From: Mesorhizobium denitrificans
GTDB taxonomy: Bacteria > Pseudomonadota > Alphaproteobacteria > Rhizobiales > Rhizobiaceae
Assembly (NCBI RefSeq): GCF_003403035.1
Contig: NZ_QURN01000009.1
Span: 123,918 to 187,917 of the forward strand
Length of the DNA stretch: 64,000 nucleotides
Direction of reading: 5' to 3'
Positions 1 through 9,236 of this stretch are shown here, piece after piece. The notes under the pieces were generated by a model. That model saw only the letters and a program-made list of their open reading frames with translations, was not told where the DNA came from and did not search any database. Every line of letters starts with the position of its first letter. Within the stretch, counting starts at the first letter, position 1. Made by a program: the position numbers and the translations under genes.

Positions 1-1151
1 AGAACCTTCATGATTTCATTGGTTCCGCCATAAATGCGCTGAACGCGCGCATCGCGGAACATGCGGGCAATCGGGTATTCGTTCATGTAACCGTAGCCAC
101 CGAAAAGCTGCAGGCATTCGTCGACGACTTTGCCCTGCAAATCGCTGAGCCAGTATTTCGCCATCGAAGCCGTGACCGGGTCCAGCCCGCCATTGATATG
201 GCGCTGAACGCAATCATTGTAGAAGATGCGGCCGATGGTGATTTCGGTTTTAAGTTCGGCCAGCTTGAACTGCGTATTCTGGAAGTCGATGACGGCCTTG
301 CCGAACGCCTTGCGCTCTTTCACATATTCGATGGTCACGGCAAGAGCGCGCTCGGCCATCGATATGGCCTGCGTGGCAACCAGCAAGCGCTCCTGTGGAA
401 GCTGCTGCATAAGCTGAATAAAGCCCTGCCCTTCTTCCGACCCAAGCAGGTTTGTGGTGGGAACGCGCACATCGTTGAAAAACAATTCCGACGTGTCGTT
501 GGCCTTGAGGCCGATCTTGTCAAGGTTGCGGCCACGCTCAAAGCCTTCCGCACCGTCTGTTTCGAGCACGATCAGCGAAGTGCCTTTCGCGCCCTGGCTC
601 GGATCGGTCTTGGCGACAACAACGATAAGATTGGCGTTCTGGCCGTTGGTGATGAACGTTTTCGAGCCGTTCAGCGTGTATTGATTGCCGGATTTTTCGG
701 CGCGGGTTTTTACGCCTTGCAGGTCGGAGCCCGCACCCGGCTCGGTCATGGCAATTGCGCCGATCAACTCGCCGGTCGCCATGCGTGGCAGCCAGCGCTG
801 CTTCTGCTCCTCGCTGCCATAATGCAGGATATAGGGCGCGACGATTGCGTTGTGCAGCGCTATGCCGAATCCATCCGTACCGACGTGGCCCAAGGCTTCC
901 GCGATGGCGCTCTCATGCGCGAATGTGCCGCCGGAGCCGCCATATTCTTCAGGCATGGAGGCGCAGAGCAGGCCGTTTGCGCCGGCCTTTTCCCAAGCCG
1001 CACGCTCCACGATTTCGTTCTTTTCATATTCGTCATATTTCGGCGCAATCTCGTTTTCGAGAAAGCGCACGGACATATCGTAGAGCATGGCAACATCGTC
1101 TGTTGCCCAAGCAGGCTTCGGCAGGCCCAGAACTTCAGATGCACTCGCCAT
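1..1151 (-). CDS. Acyl-CoA dehydrogenase, C-terminus beyond window edge
   Basis: This FAD-dependent acyl-CoA dehydrogenase would oxidise an acyl-CoA to the 2-enoyl-CoA and pass electrons to ETF in the cytoplasm. About 383 codons are visible. The N-terminal helical part is followed by the family signature AMTEPGAGSDLQG in the middle domain. The C-terminal helical domain carries FGGYGYMNEYPIARMFRD and then IYGGTNEIMK at the window edge, where the Glu of TNE is the usual catalytic base. The ATG at 1149-1151 has a GGGAGGAA ribosome site upstream. A second acyl-CoA dehydrogenase lies just upstream in the same direction, about 28 bp away, so the two are probably one transcript. The MerR gene and operator upstream suggest control by a LiuR-like regulator. 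Chain-length or branched-chain specificity cannot be read from the sequence. Confidence 0.93.
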   Translation of the reverse strand, partial: MASASEVLGLPKPAWATDDVAMLYDMSVRFLENEIAPKYDEYEKNEIVERAAWEKAGANGLLCASMPEEYGGSGGTFAHESAIAEALGHVGTDGFGIALHNAIVAPYILHYGSEEQKQRWLPRMATGELIGAIAMTEPGAGSDLQGVKTRAEKSGNQYTLNGSKTFITNGQNANLIVVVAKTDPSQGAKGTSLIVLETDGAEGFERGRNLDKIGLKANDTSELFFNDVRVPTTNLLGSEEGQGFIQLMQQLPQERLLVATQAISMAERALAVTIEYVKERKAFGKAVIDFQNTQFKLAELKTEITIGRIFYNDCVQRHINGGLDPVTASMAKYWLSDLQGKVVDECLQLFGGYGYMNEYPIARMFRDARVQRIYGGTNEIMKV

Positions 1152-1178
1152 GTTTCCTCCCGGCGGTGTGACGACTGT

Positions 1179-2975
1179 TTAGAACGCTTCCGCAGGCAGC
1201 GCCATCATAGACGCGGAGCCGCTGGAAATGCGCGCAAGATGCGCTGCCGTTTCCGGCATGATCCGCTCCATAAAATAGCGCGCCGTCACCAGCTTGCCTT
1301 CGTAGAAATCGGCGGTGCCGTTTGCTCCTTCGGCCAGCCGCGCCTGCGCAACCTTCGCCATTTTAGCCCACATATAACCGAGCGATACAAGACCAAAGAG
1401 GTGCATGTAGTCCGTGGAGGCTGCGCCAGCGTCATCAGGATTTTTCATACCGTTCTGCATGAGCCAAAGAGTCGCCGCCTGAAGATCGTTCAGACCCTTT
1501 TTTAGCGCCTTGGTGAACGGAGCCATCTTTTCATCGGAGCGGTTTTCTTCGCAGAAATCGCCCACTTCCTTGAAGAAATGCTGCACGGCGCGGCCACCAT
1601 TTTGTCCGAGCTTGCGGCCAACCAGATCAAGCGCCTGAATGCCATTTGCGCCTTCATAGATCATGGCGATGCGGGCATCACGCACGAACTGGCTCATGCC
1701 ATGCTCTTCGATGTAGCCGTGACCGCCGAAAACCTGCTGCGCCATGACCGCGTGCTCAAAGCCCTTGTCGGTCAGCACACCCTTGGCGACCGGTGTCATG
1801 AGCGCAAGGTGATCCTCTGCTTCCTGACGGTCGGCATTGTCGCCAGAGCGATGCGCAATGTCAGACTTGAGAGCAGTCCAAAGCATGAATGCGCGGCCAC
1901 CTTCATTGAACGCCTTCATCGTCATCAGATTGCGACGAATATCGGGGTGAACGATGATCGGATCGGCCTTCTTGTCCGGCGCTTTCGGTCCGGTCAACGA
2001 GCGACCCTGCAAACGCTCTTTCGCGTAGCTGACGGCGTTCTGATAGGCCACTTCCGATAGCGCCAGACCCTGTGCGGCAACGCCGAGACGTGCCTCGTTC
2101 ATCATGGTGAACATGGCTTTCATGCCGCCATTGATTTCACCGATGAGATAACCTTCGGCCTCGTCATAATTCATGACGCAAGTGGCGTTGCCGTGAATGC
2201 CCATCTTCTCTTCGATCGAGCCGCAGGACACGCCGTTGCGCGTTCCGGGATTGCCATCCGCATCGAGAATGAACTTCGGCACGATAAAGAGTGAAATGCC
2301 CTTGATGCCATCCGGCGAACCTTCAGCGCGCGCCAGCACGAGGTGGACGATGTTCTCCGACATGTCGTGCTCACCGGCAGAGATGAATATCTTTTGGCCG
2401 GAAATCTTGTAAGCGCCCTTGCCATCCGGCACGGCCTTGGTGCGCAGCAGACCAAGATCAGTACCGCAATGCGGCTCGGTGAGGTTCATGGTGCCAGTCC
2501 ACACGCCTTCCACCATTTTCGGCAGCCAGGTGGCTTTTTGCTCGTCCGACCCGTGAACGTGAATCGCAGCTATGGCGCCGTGGGTCAGGCCCGGATACAT
2601 CATCAACGCCATATTGGCTGAGATGAAATACTCGCTAACCGCCTGATTCACTGAATACGGCAAGCCCTGCCCACCATGTTCGGCGGGAATTGCGAGGCCC
2701 ATCCAGCCGCCTTCGCGATAGGCATCATAGGCAGGCTTGAAGCTCTTCGGCGTTTTTACCGTAGCGTCGGCGTTGCGGGTGCAGCCTTCAACGTCGCCAT
2801 CGCGGTTTGTTGGCTGGATCACGTTTTCGGCCAGCTTGCCTGCCTCGCCCAGAATCGCCTCCAGCATATCACCGCTTGCATCTGCAAAGCCCGGAAGATT
2901 GCTGTAACGCTCGAAACCGAGAACTTCGTTCAGCACAAAAAGCGTATCTTTGACCGGGGCCTGATAGATCGGCAT
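1179..2975 (-). CDS. Acyl-CoA dehydrogenase, ~600-residue DmdC/FadE-like type
   Basis: The 598-residue protein belongs to the long acyl-CoA dehydrogenase group that carries an extra C-terminal domain, which includes fatty acyl-CoA and 3-methylmercaptopropionyl-CoA dehydrogenases. It shows [13 protein letters not shown] in the FAD-binding middle domain, [20 protein letters not shown], and [10 protein letters not shown] near residue 441, where the Glu is the likely catalytic base. The ATG at 2973-2975 (MPIYQAP) is preferred over one four codons earlier because GGAGG sits at the right distance from it. It is the first gene of an operon with the acyl-CoA dehydrogenase downstream. A palindrome about 100 bp upstream matches a second site near the MerR gene. 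The substrate is unknown; DmdC activity is only one option. Confidence 0.92.
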   Translation of the reverse strand: MPIYQAPVKDTLFVLNEVLGFERYSNLPGFADASGDMLEAILGEAGKLAENVIQPTNRDGDVEGCTRNADATVKTPKSFKPAYDAYREGGWMGLAIPAEHGGQGLPYSVNQAVSEYFISANMALMMYPGLTHGAIAAIHVHGSDEQKATWLPKMVEGVWTGTMNLTEPHCGTDLGLLRTKAVPDGKGAYKISGQKIFISAGEHDMSENIVHLVLARAEGSPDGIKGISLFIVPKFILDADGNPGTRNGVSCGSIEEKMGIHGNATCVMNYDEAEGYLIGEINGGMKAMFTMMNEARLGVAAQGLALSEVAYQNAVSYAKERLQGRSLTGPKAPDKKADPIIVHPDIRRNLMTMKAFNEGGRAFMLWTALKSDIAHRSGDNADRQEAEDHLALMTPVAKGVLTDKGFEHAVMAQQVFGGHGYIEEHGMSQFVRDARIAMIYEGANGIQALDLVGRKLGQNGGRAVQHFFKEVGDFCEENRSDEKMAPFTKALKKGLNDLQAATLWLMQNGMKNPDDAGAASTDYMHLFGLVSLGYMWAKMAKVAQARLAEGANGTADFYEGKLVTARYFMERIMPETAAHLARISSGSASMMALPAEAF

Positions 2976-3074
2976 GCGTTCCTCCACAAACAGATCAGAA
3001 TTTGTCCTGTGATCCTTACGCGATCACGAGACTGGGATAGGGGCAACAGCAATGTTCTGCTGAGCCCTATTTAG

Positions 3075-3096
3075 TTGACGTTTGCGTAAACGTCAA
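3075..3096. promoter_or_regulatory. MerR/LiuR-type operator candidate upstream of acyl-CoA dehydrogenase operon
   Basis: The arms TTGACGTTT and AAACGTCAA form a 9-bp inverted repeat around GCGT. The core TTTGCGTAAACGTCAA (3081-3096) matches 13 of 16 positions with the reverse complement of a second site at 3692-3707 near the MerR gene. It lies between the MerR gene (3' side) and the acyl-CoA dehydrogenase operon, about 100 bp from the start codon. LiuR-family MerR proteins are known to bind TTTACGTAAACG-like sites at branched-chain and fatty acid degradation genes. That the neighbouring regulator binds here is inference. Confidence 0.7.
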
Positions 3097-3148
3097 TTTG
3101 CAAAATGCACGCGAACGATGACCTGTTCGTGAGCGTGCGGCCGCATTG

Positions 3149-3601
3149 TCAGTTGCTTTGACGCGGGCTTTCGCCGGTTCTTTTTGCAAGATCGGCGCGA
3201 ACGACTTCCATAGCGCCAGTCAGTTCGCCGATTGCATCATCAATGAGTGCGCGCTGCTTTTCCAGACGAAGAAGCTGCTTCTCCGACTTCTCAAGCGTTA
3301 CCTTGAGCTGGCGCGTATTCGATCCGCTCGGTTCGTAAAGATCGAGCATCTGCTTAACTTCCCGCAGCGAGAAGCCGGCCTTGCGGCCCAAAAGGATAAG
3401 CTTCAGCCTCGCCTTGTCGCGCCGCGTATAAAGGCGCATTACCCCGTCGCGCTTGGGGCTTATCAGGCCCTTGTCCTCATAGAAGCGAAGCGTGCGCAAC
3501 GTGATGCCGAACTGCTTTGCAAGTTCGCCGATACGCTCATATTCGCCGGTTTCGGCATCGAGAGCCGCAGGCTCCGGTGCAACCGAAAGATTCGTGTTCA
3601 T
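3149..3601 (-). CDS. MerR-family regulator, LiuR-like
   Basis: A 150-residue cytoplasmic DNA-binding protein. The MerR helix-turn-helix and wing are clear: YERIGELAKQFGITLRTLRF, then YEDKGLISPKRDGVMRLYTRRD. A long C-terminal helix follows (LKVTLEKSEKQLLRLEKQRA) for antiparallel dimerisation. There are no cysteines in the effector region, so it is not a metal or redox sensor of the classical MerR type. It best fits the LiuR group that controls leucine, isovalerate or fatty acid degradation. It lies directly upstream of and co-oriented with two acyl-CoA dehydrogenases, and two similar operator candidates flank it. The start is either the ATG at 3599-3601 (AAGGA at 8 bp) or one two codons earlier at 3607. 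Confidence 0.88.
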   Translation of the reverse strand: MNTNLSVAPEPAALDAETGEYERIGELAKQFGITLRTLRFYEDKGLISPKRDGVMRLYTRRDKARLKLILLGRKAGFSLREVKQMLDLYEPSGSNTRQLKVTLEKSEKQLLRLEKQRALIDDAIGELTGAMEVVRADLAKRTGESPRQSN

Positions 3602-3691
3602 GTCCATGATCCTTGCGCAGGCGCGCACATCTCAGCGCATCGCCTTCCCGTCAAAAGTTAAAAAGGAGCGCACTGGTCCCCGCCTGACGCC

Positions 3692-3708
3692 CTTACGTTT
3701 ACGTAAAG
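3692..3708. promoter_or_regulatory. Second MerR/LiuR-type operator candidate
   Basis: CTTACGTTTACGTAAAG contains the perfect 10-bp palindrome TTTACGTAAA. Read on the minus strand it gives TTTACGTAAACGTAAG, matching 13 of 16 positions with the site at 3081-3096. It is about 90 bp upstream of the MerR gene start, a position expected for autoregulation. The rest of the 3602-3949 gap shows no gene that I can support. Confidence 0.68.
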
Positions 3709-3949
3709 GAAATATAACGCCGTGCGGATTGCGATGCAAGATGCAATCAAATGGTAATGGAGGTTAACCGAACATTTACCACGTTCGGCGAAAGCTGCGC
3801 ATGCTGGTCTCCCGTGACTATTGTGTATTGAATTTTTCACGGTTCTTCGCTGCGCAAACGCCGGAATCGTTCCGGTCGCTGTCCACGATTGAAACCGGCC
3901 ATCTTGGCGGTAACCCGGCTGCACTTCGCGGCCAAGCAGGACGGTCTCA

Positions 3950-6900
3950 ATGGAAAGCAGGCGATCCTATCTCGATTCAGTCAACGAAGGCAGGCAGCGC
4001 AAGCCTTCGGCCAGTCTGGAGCATCTCAGCCGTTCGCTCGAACAGCTTGAGCAACAGCTCAGCCTGCGCCAGCGCGCACAGCAAGTGGTTCGCGCGCAGG
4101 CTCAGGGAGCCTATGCCGACGAGCGCCCGGCGCCGCACTATACCGAGCAGCGCGACGCGGCCTGGGGCAAAAGCGACCCATACGAAAATGTTGAGCGCGT
4201 CACCCGCGAATTTCAGACATTGCGCGCCGAGATGCTGAATTCCAACCTCGCGCGGCAGGACCATATTCGCGAGCAGGTGGGAAGTGATCTGCGCCGCGAG
4301 TTCAACGCGCTGCGGCGCGAACTCGAACAAAGCTATGAATCCGCCAATGCGCAAACCGGCGCAAAGCTCGATGCCGAAATTGCGCGTTTGACAAAAGCCA
4401 TTCAGCACTCGAAAGACAAGTCCGACGACAAGGCGGTTAATCTGCTGCGGCTGGAAATCGAGCAGATCAAGAATTCAGTCGCCGGCCTTGCGCGGGAAGA
4501 CTCCGTGCTGGCCGTCACCGCGCGCTGGGACGAATTTGAGCGCAATATGGGTCAGTCCGGTTTCGATCAGGCTATCGAAGCCTTAAGCACGCGCCTGGAA
4601 CAAATCAGCGATGCAATCGGCACACTGCCTGAGCAGATTTCAGTCGACCGCGTTGATTCAAAACTGCGCAATCTCGCCGAAGTAATCGAGCGGTTCGTCC
4701 AGCAGGAAAGCGAGCGTAACCAGCCCCAAGCCATCAATGCGATTGAAAGCAGGCTGGAGGAAATATCCCGGTCGATCGTCGCGATTTCGATGGCGGACCA
4801 GAAGAATGCCTTCGATCCGTCGCTGATAGAGAAGTTGGATTCTCGCATCGTCGCGCTTGCCCGCCAGATCGAAGATGGCGCGGGCCAGACCGATGATGTT
4901 ATCGTTCAGCGCCTCGACGTGATTTCCGACCGGATCGAGAAGCTGGTCGCAGCGGGCAGCATGACTGCCGCTACGGACGAGATGACCAAGGAACTGAACA
5001 ATATCAGCAAGAAGCTGGCGGCGGCGGCGTTTCCGACCGGCATCGACAAGAGCATCGAGCAGCTTGAACAGCGGCTGGTCAATATTTCCAAGCAGATCGA
5101 AACGCAGGCCGCGAGCGACGACGCAATACTCGGTTTGCAGCAGCGGCTGGACGCGCTGACCGACAAGCTGGATGCCAATCAGTCGGAGCCGCTTGATCCT
5201 GCATTGATAAGGGCACTGGAGGCACAGCTTTCCGCCCTTTCAGCGCATCTCGACCAGCCGAATCCAACAATTGCTGAAGTTGTGGAACTGGCTCCACGGC
5301 TCGAGCGCATTGAAGCTGCGGTATCCGGAAGCAAGGACGGGCTGATTGAGACGGCGCGGTTGGCTGCGGAGGAAGTTCTGCGCAACTTCGCCGGTTCGCC
5401 GATTGAAGCGGCAGCAATAGCCGGTCTGACAGACGATCTGAAGTCTTTGGAAGGCCTGACGCGCGATGCAGATGATCGCAACACGCGCACCTTTGACGCG
5501 ATCCACGAGACGCTTATCAAGATCATCGACCGGATCGGTCAGCTTGACGTCAGCGAACAATATGTCGTCAGCAATGACGCACCGCTCGCAATCGCCGAAG
5601 CAGTGGTTGAGGAAGAGCAGGAGGAAGCACCCAAACTGGACGTCGGGCAGGCGCCATCCATCGATATGGATGAAGTGCCACCTATCGACGAAGATTCGGC
5701 AAGCTTCGAGTTCAATTTCGAGGCGGCGCCCGTACCGGGTCAGGTTGCCGAAGCAGATACGGATGAAGAGGTCACGGCAATAGCTGAAGTCGAGAGCGTG
5801 GTTGAGGATGCACCCGCTCCGGCTCCAGCGAAGGTGAGCGGCTGGAAACGCATATTCCGCAAGAAGGAAAAGACCGAGGCGCCAGCCGCAACGAGCGAGC
5901 CTACCTTGGAGATGCAGGCCGAAGATCTCGACGCAAACAGGCCGCTGGAACCGGGCTCTGCCGCGCCGGACCTCAACGCAATCATCCGCCGCGTGCGCGA
6001 AAACCGTGACGACCTCGGCACGGAAGTTGAAAGTGATACGTCGCGATCGGATTTCATTGCAGCAGCGAGACGCGCGGCACAGGCAGCCGCAGCGGAAGCC
6101 GAACTGCTCAAGAAAGACGAGAATGGCGAAAAGCCGGGTCGCAAGTCGGTACTCGCCAGCATTCTCAAAGGACGCCGCAGGCCGATCTTGCTCGCGGTTG
6201 CAGCGATCATGGCGGCACTGGCTGGGCTTCAACTCGGAAAAGCCTTCGTCAAGGATCCGGTTGAAATCGCTGGTGGCAATACCGGACCGGTAGCCGAAAT
6301 TGCGGCGACGATGACGCCCGTAAGCGCGCCAAAAATGGAAGTTGCTGCTCCCGCAGTGAAGAGCGAGACGGTGAAGGCTGCGGCTGACGACGGCGACAGC
6401 GGACCCGATACAACACTGACAACAGCCAGTGTGACGCCGGCATCACCCGACGACCGCGTTGCGGCCGCAAGCGCGCCGGTGACGGCAGCAGCTGCTACTT
6501 CGACCGAGATTCCGGCGCAGGTGGGACCGCTCGCGCTTCGCGAGGCCGCGCAGAACGGCGATGCAAAGGCGCTTTACGTAATCGGCTCGCGGCTGGCGGA
6601 AGGTGCTGGCCTTGCAAGCAACATGCAGCAGGCTTCGGGCTGGTTCGAAAAGTCAGCAGAACTGGGCTACGCACCCGCGCAATTCCGCATTGGGAACCTG
6701 TATGAAAAGGGCCTCGGCGTAACGCGCGATTTCGACAAGGCTCGGAGCTGGTATCAGCTCTCGGCAAATCAGGGCAACGCCAACGCGATGCACAATCTCG
6801 CGGTGCTTTATGCAACCGGTGCGGACAAGGCGCCGGACAATGAAGCCGCCGTGCGTTGGTTCACCAAAGCAGCCGCGTTTGGCGTGAAAGACAGCCAGTA

Positions 6901-7354
6901 CAATCTCGGAATTCTTGCGGCCAAGGGCGCGGGCATGCCTCTGGATATGGAGCAGGCGTACAAGTGGTTTGGCCTCGTGGCTAACACTGGCGACCGCGAT
7001 GCAAGCGACAAGCGCGACGAGGTTGCCAAGGCGATGAGCCCTGACCAGCTCAACCAGGCCAAGCAAGAGATAGCCGCATGGAAAGCACAGCCGCAGGACC
7101 CTGCCGCCAATGAGGTCGAGATTCCCGACGCATGGCAGGAGGCACCGAGCAGCACAGCCAAAGTCGACATGGATAAGGCTATCCGCAACGTGCAGGCGCT
7201 GCTCAACAAGGCGGGATATGATGTTGGAATGGCTGACGGGATGATCGGGAACAAAACGCGTCAGGCAATCGCCGCCTTCCAGGAAGATCACGGAATGCAG
7301 CCCACAGGGCGCATCGACGAAAGCATGGTTAAGGCGCTCCTCGCCAAGAACTGA
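3950..7354 (+). CDS. PodJ-like Sel1-repeat and peptidoglycan-binding membrane protein
   Basis: The 1134-residue protein has several layers. Residues 1 to about 560 are acidic, highly charged and rich in heptad-like leucines, consistent with long coiled coils. An acidic linker follows to about 740. A single membrane segment near 747-768 (PILLAVAAIMAALAGLQLG) comes after a basic stretch, which predicts cytoplasmic N-terminus and periplasmic C-terminus. A low-complexity Ala/Thr linker leads to four or so Sel1 repeats at roughly 865-1035 (AAQNGDAKALYVIGSRLAEG, AELGYAPAQFRIGNLYEKG). A PG_binding_1 domain ends the protein (AGYDVGMADGMIGNKTRQAI). This order matches the polarity factor PodJ and related Rhizobiales proteins. 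A role in polar growth or division is inferred. The ATG has GGACGG upstream. Confidence 0.85.
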   Translation: MESRRSYLDSVNEGRQRKPSASLEHLSRSLEQLEQQLSLRQRAQQVVRAQAQGAYADERPAPHYTEQRDAAWGKSDPYENVERVTREFQTLRAEMLNSNLARQDHIREQVGSDLRREFNALRRELEQSYESANAQTGAKLDAEIARLTKAIQHSKDKSDDKAVNLLRLEIEQIKNSVAGLAREDSVLAVTARWDEFERNMGQSGFDQAIEALSTRLEQISDAIGTLPEQISVDRVDSKLRNLAEVIERFVQQESERNQPQAINAIESRLEEISRSIVAISMADQKNAFDPSLIEKLDSRIVALARQIEDGAGQTDDVIVQRLDVISDRIEKLVAAGSMTAATDEMTKELNNISKKLAAAAFPTGIDKSIEQLEQRLVNISKQIETQAASDDAILGLQQRLDALTDKLDANQSEPLDPALIRALEAQLSALSAHLDQPNPTIAEVVELAPRLERIEAAVSGSKDGLIETARLAAEEVLRNFAGSPIEAAAIAGLTDDLKSLEGLTRDADDRNTRTFDAIHETLIKIIDRIGQLDVSEQYVVSNDAPLAIAEAVVEEEQEEAPKLDVGQAPSIDMDEVPPIDEDSASFEFNFEAAPVPGQVAEADTDEEVTAIAEVESVVEDAPAPAPAKVSGWKRIFRKKEKTEAPAATSEPTLEMQAEDLDANRPLEPGSAAPDLNAIIRRVRENRDDLGTEVESDTSRSDFIAAARRAAQAAAAEAELLKKDENGEKPGRKSVLASILKGRRRPILLAVAAIMAALAGLQLGKAFVKDPVEIAGGNTGPVAEIAATMTPVSAPKMEVAAPAVKSETVKAAADDGDSGPDTTLTTASVTPASPDDRVAAASAPVTAAAATSTEIPAQVGPLALREAAQNGDAKALYVIGSRLAEGAGLASNMQQASGWFEKSAELGYAPAQFRIGNLYEKGLGVTRDFDKARSWYQLSANQGNANAMHNLAVLYATGADKAPDNEAAVRWFTKAAAFGVKDSQYNLGILAAKGAGMPLDMEQAYKWFGLVANTGDRDASDKRDEVAKAMSPDQLNQAKQEIAAWKAQPQDPAANEVEIPDAWQEAPSSTAKVDMDKAIRNVQALLNKAGYDVGMADGMIGNKTRQAIAAFQEDHGMQPTGRIDESMVKALLAKN

Positions 7355-7390
7355 GACTTTTTCGCTACTTAGTGAAAGCAAAGAATGGTT

Positions 7391-7422
7391 GAAAGCCGCC
7401 ATCAGGGCGGCTTTCTTCTTTC
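7391..7422 (+). terminator. Rho-independent terminator after the PodJ-like gene
   Basis: A perfect 10-bp stem, GAAAGCCGCC (7391-7400) and GGCGGCTTTC (7406-7415), encloses a 5-base loop ATCAG and is followed by TTCTTTCC. It sits 37 bp after the stop codon and ends the transcription unit cleanly. Confidence 0.85.
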
Positions 7423-7518
7423 CATTCCGCCGCAATATCGGCACAACTAATGCCTAGAAATTCTGAGCATTGCGGGGCGGCGAAGGGGGCTAAATTCCCA
7501 TCACCGTCAGTTATATAA

Positions 7519-8463
7519 TTGAGTCTGCCGGTGGGTGTTTATCTCCCGATTGCTGAAATGTCGGTCAACGCCCTTGTCCTGCTGGCCATGGGCGCGGCGG
7601 TCGGCTTTTTGTCCGGGCTTTTCGGCGTCGGCGGCGGCTTTCTGATTACCCCGCTGCTTATCTTCTATAATGTGCCGCCTGCAATTGCTGTTGCCACCGG
7701 CGCGAACCAGGTTATCGCTTCGTCCTTCTCCGGCTCTTTAACGCACTTCAAACGCGGAACGCTGGATTTCAAACTGGGGCTGATGTTGCTCGCGGGCGGT
7801 CTGGTTGGGTCCACCATCGGCGTCTATGTGTTCGCGCTGCTGCGCAGCGTTGGCCAGTTGGACCTGTTTATCTCACTGCTCTATGTGGCGTTGCTTGGAA
7901 CAGTTGGCGGGCTGATGCTGGTTGAAAGCGTCAATGCCCTGCGCGCAACGCGCGGGGGTGCGGCAGCGCCAGCGCTAAAGAAACCCGGCCACCACAACTG
8001 GATTCACCGCCTGCCGCTCAAAATGCGCTTTCGCGCTTCCAAGCTTTTCGTCAGCGTCATTCCAGTGCTGATTATCGGCGCGGTGATTGGCTTTCTCGCG
8101 TCGATCATGGGTGTCGGCGGCGGCTTCATCATGGTGCCAGCGCTGATCTATCTGCTGAAAGTGCCGACCAATGTGGTTGTTGGAACTTCGCTGTTTCATA
8201 TCACTTTCACAGCGGCGTTCACGACGATTGTGCACGCCACGACCAACCAGACTGTAGACATAGTACTGGCGCTGCTTCTGATGCTTGGCGGCGTTCTTGG
8301 CGCACATTACGGCACCAAAGCCGGACGAAAATTGCGCGGCGAACAATTGCGTGCGCTGCTGGCATTGCTGGTTCTGGCCGTTGCCATTCGCCTTGGCGTG
8401 GATCTTTTCGTGCCACCCACAAGCCCCTATTCGCTGACCACGCTCGAAGGGTCAGGCCAATGA
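7519..8463 (+). CDS. Sulfite exporter TauE/SafE family membrane protein
   Basis: The 314-residue integral membrane protein has two homologous halves, each starting with the family's Gly-rich motif: GFLSGLFGVGGGFLITPLLI and, in the second half, GFLASIMGVGGGFIMVPALI. About eight hydrophobic segments are visible. Family members move sulfite, sulfonates or other organic anions out of the cell. The start is uncertain. The TTG at 7519, the GTG at 7531 (giving GVYLPIAEMSVN) and the ATG at 7558 are all in frame, and none has a convincing ribosome site. The stop overlaps the next start by four bases (ATGA), so the two genes are translationally coupled. The pairing of a TauE gene with a TIGR02186 protein is common in Rhizobiales. 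Confidence 0.9.
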   Translation: MSLPVGVYLPIAEMSVNALVLLAMGAAVGFLSGLFGVGGGFLITPLLIFYNVPPAIAVATGANQVIASSFSGSLTHFKRGTLDFKLGLMLLAGGLVGSTIGVYVFALLRSVGQLDLFISLLYVALLGTVGGLMLVESVNALRATRGGAAAPALKKPGHHNWIHRLPLKMRFRASKLFVSVIPVLIIGAVIGFLASIMGVGGGFIMVPALIYLLKVPTNVVVGTSLFHITFTAAFTTIVHATTNQTVDIVLALLLMLGGVLGAHYGTKAGRKLRGEQLRALLALLVLAVAIRLGVDLFVPPTSPYSLTTLEGSGQ

Positions 8464-9236
8464 GGTGGGCACTTCTCGCTTTTACGCTTCTGCTCCTGCC
8501 CTCTATCGCTCGCGCGCAGATCGTCAACGAGGAGTCTATCCAGATCGGGCTTTCTACAGATCATGTTGCGCTGACTGCCGGCTTTTCAGGAGCCGACCTC
8601 ACAATCTTCGGTTCAGTCGAAAATGCTGATCCGCAGGTTACGCGGCGCGGCGGCTATGATGTGATCGTTGTGCTTGAAGGACCATCGGATGCGGTGGTTG
8701 TACGCCGCAAACAGCGCGTGCTTGGCATGTGGATCAACACGCGGTCCGAGACATTCGTGAATGTGCCGATTTCCTATTCTGTCGCGACGACGCGGCAACC
8801 GCAGGACATAACCGATCCCCAGAGCTACAAGCGACTTTCACTCGGGGCGGACAATATCTTCCTCCAGCCGCTGAACAAGCATTCGGGCCCGGTTACCATC
8901 CAGGAATTCACCGACGCGCTGCGTGAGCGCAAAAAGGCGACGAGCCTCTACAGCACCAATTATGGCGGCGTGCAGTTTCTTTCCCAAAGCCTGTTTCGCG
9001 CGACCTTGCGTCTGGCTCCAGATGTGCCGGTCGGCACGCATCGCGCGCGCGCGTTCCTGTTCAAGAACGGAACTTTTGTGAGCGAATCCTCGGCACAGCT
9101 TGAAATTCGCAAGTCGGGTTTTGAACAGTCAATCTTCGACTATGCGCATCAGGACAGCTTTACGTACGGCATTTTCGCCGTCTTCCTTGCCATGCTGACC
9201 GGATGGCTGGGGCAACTCGTGTTCCGCAAGGAATGA
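8460..9236 (+). CDS. TIGR02186-family envelope protein
   Basis: A 258-residue protein with a signal peptide (about 1-20, ending SIARAQ) and one C-terminal membrane segment (GIFAVFLAMLTGWLGQLVF). The middle is therefore predicted to lie in the periplasm. The sequence fits the alphaproteobacterial family TIGR02186 (IQIGLSTDHVALTAGFSGAD near the start). No biochemical role is known to me. Its start codon overlaps the stop of the TauE-type exporter, which suggests a function with that transporter, perhaps as an accessory. Its stop codon abuts that of the convergent pdeM gene: the shared TGATCA at 9234-9239 provides TGA on both strands. Confidence 0.88.
   Translation: MRWALLAFTLLLLPSIARAQIVNEESIQIGLSTDHVALTAGFSGADLTIFGSVENADPQVTRRGGYDVIVVLEGPSDAVVVRRKQRVLGMWINTRSETFVNVPISYSVATTRQPQDITDPQSYKRLSLGADNIFLQPLNKHSGPVTIQEFTDALRERKKATSLYSTNYGGVQFLSQSLFRATLRLAPDVPVGTHRARAFLFKNGTFVSESSAQLEIRKSGFEQSIFDYAHQDSFTYGIFAVFLAMLTGWLGQLVFRKE

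Noticed and set aside
198..1505. 435-codon open frame on the plus strand opposite the two acyl-CoA dehydrogenases
   Set aside because: It has no recognisable domain, runs antisense through two clear genes and their gap, and arises from GC-rich codon structure.
5240..6232. 330-codon antisense frame within the PodJ-like gene
   Set aside because: Composition mirrors the low-complexity sense strand; no ribosome site and no family pattern.
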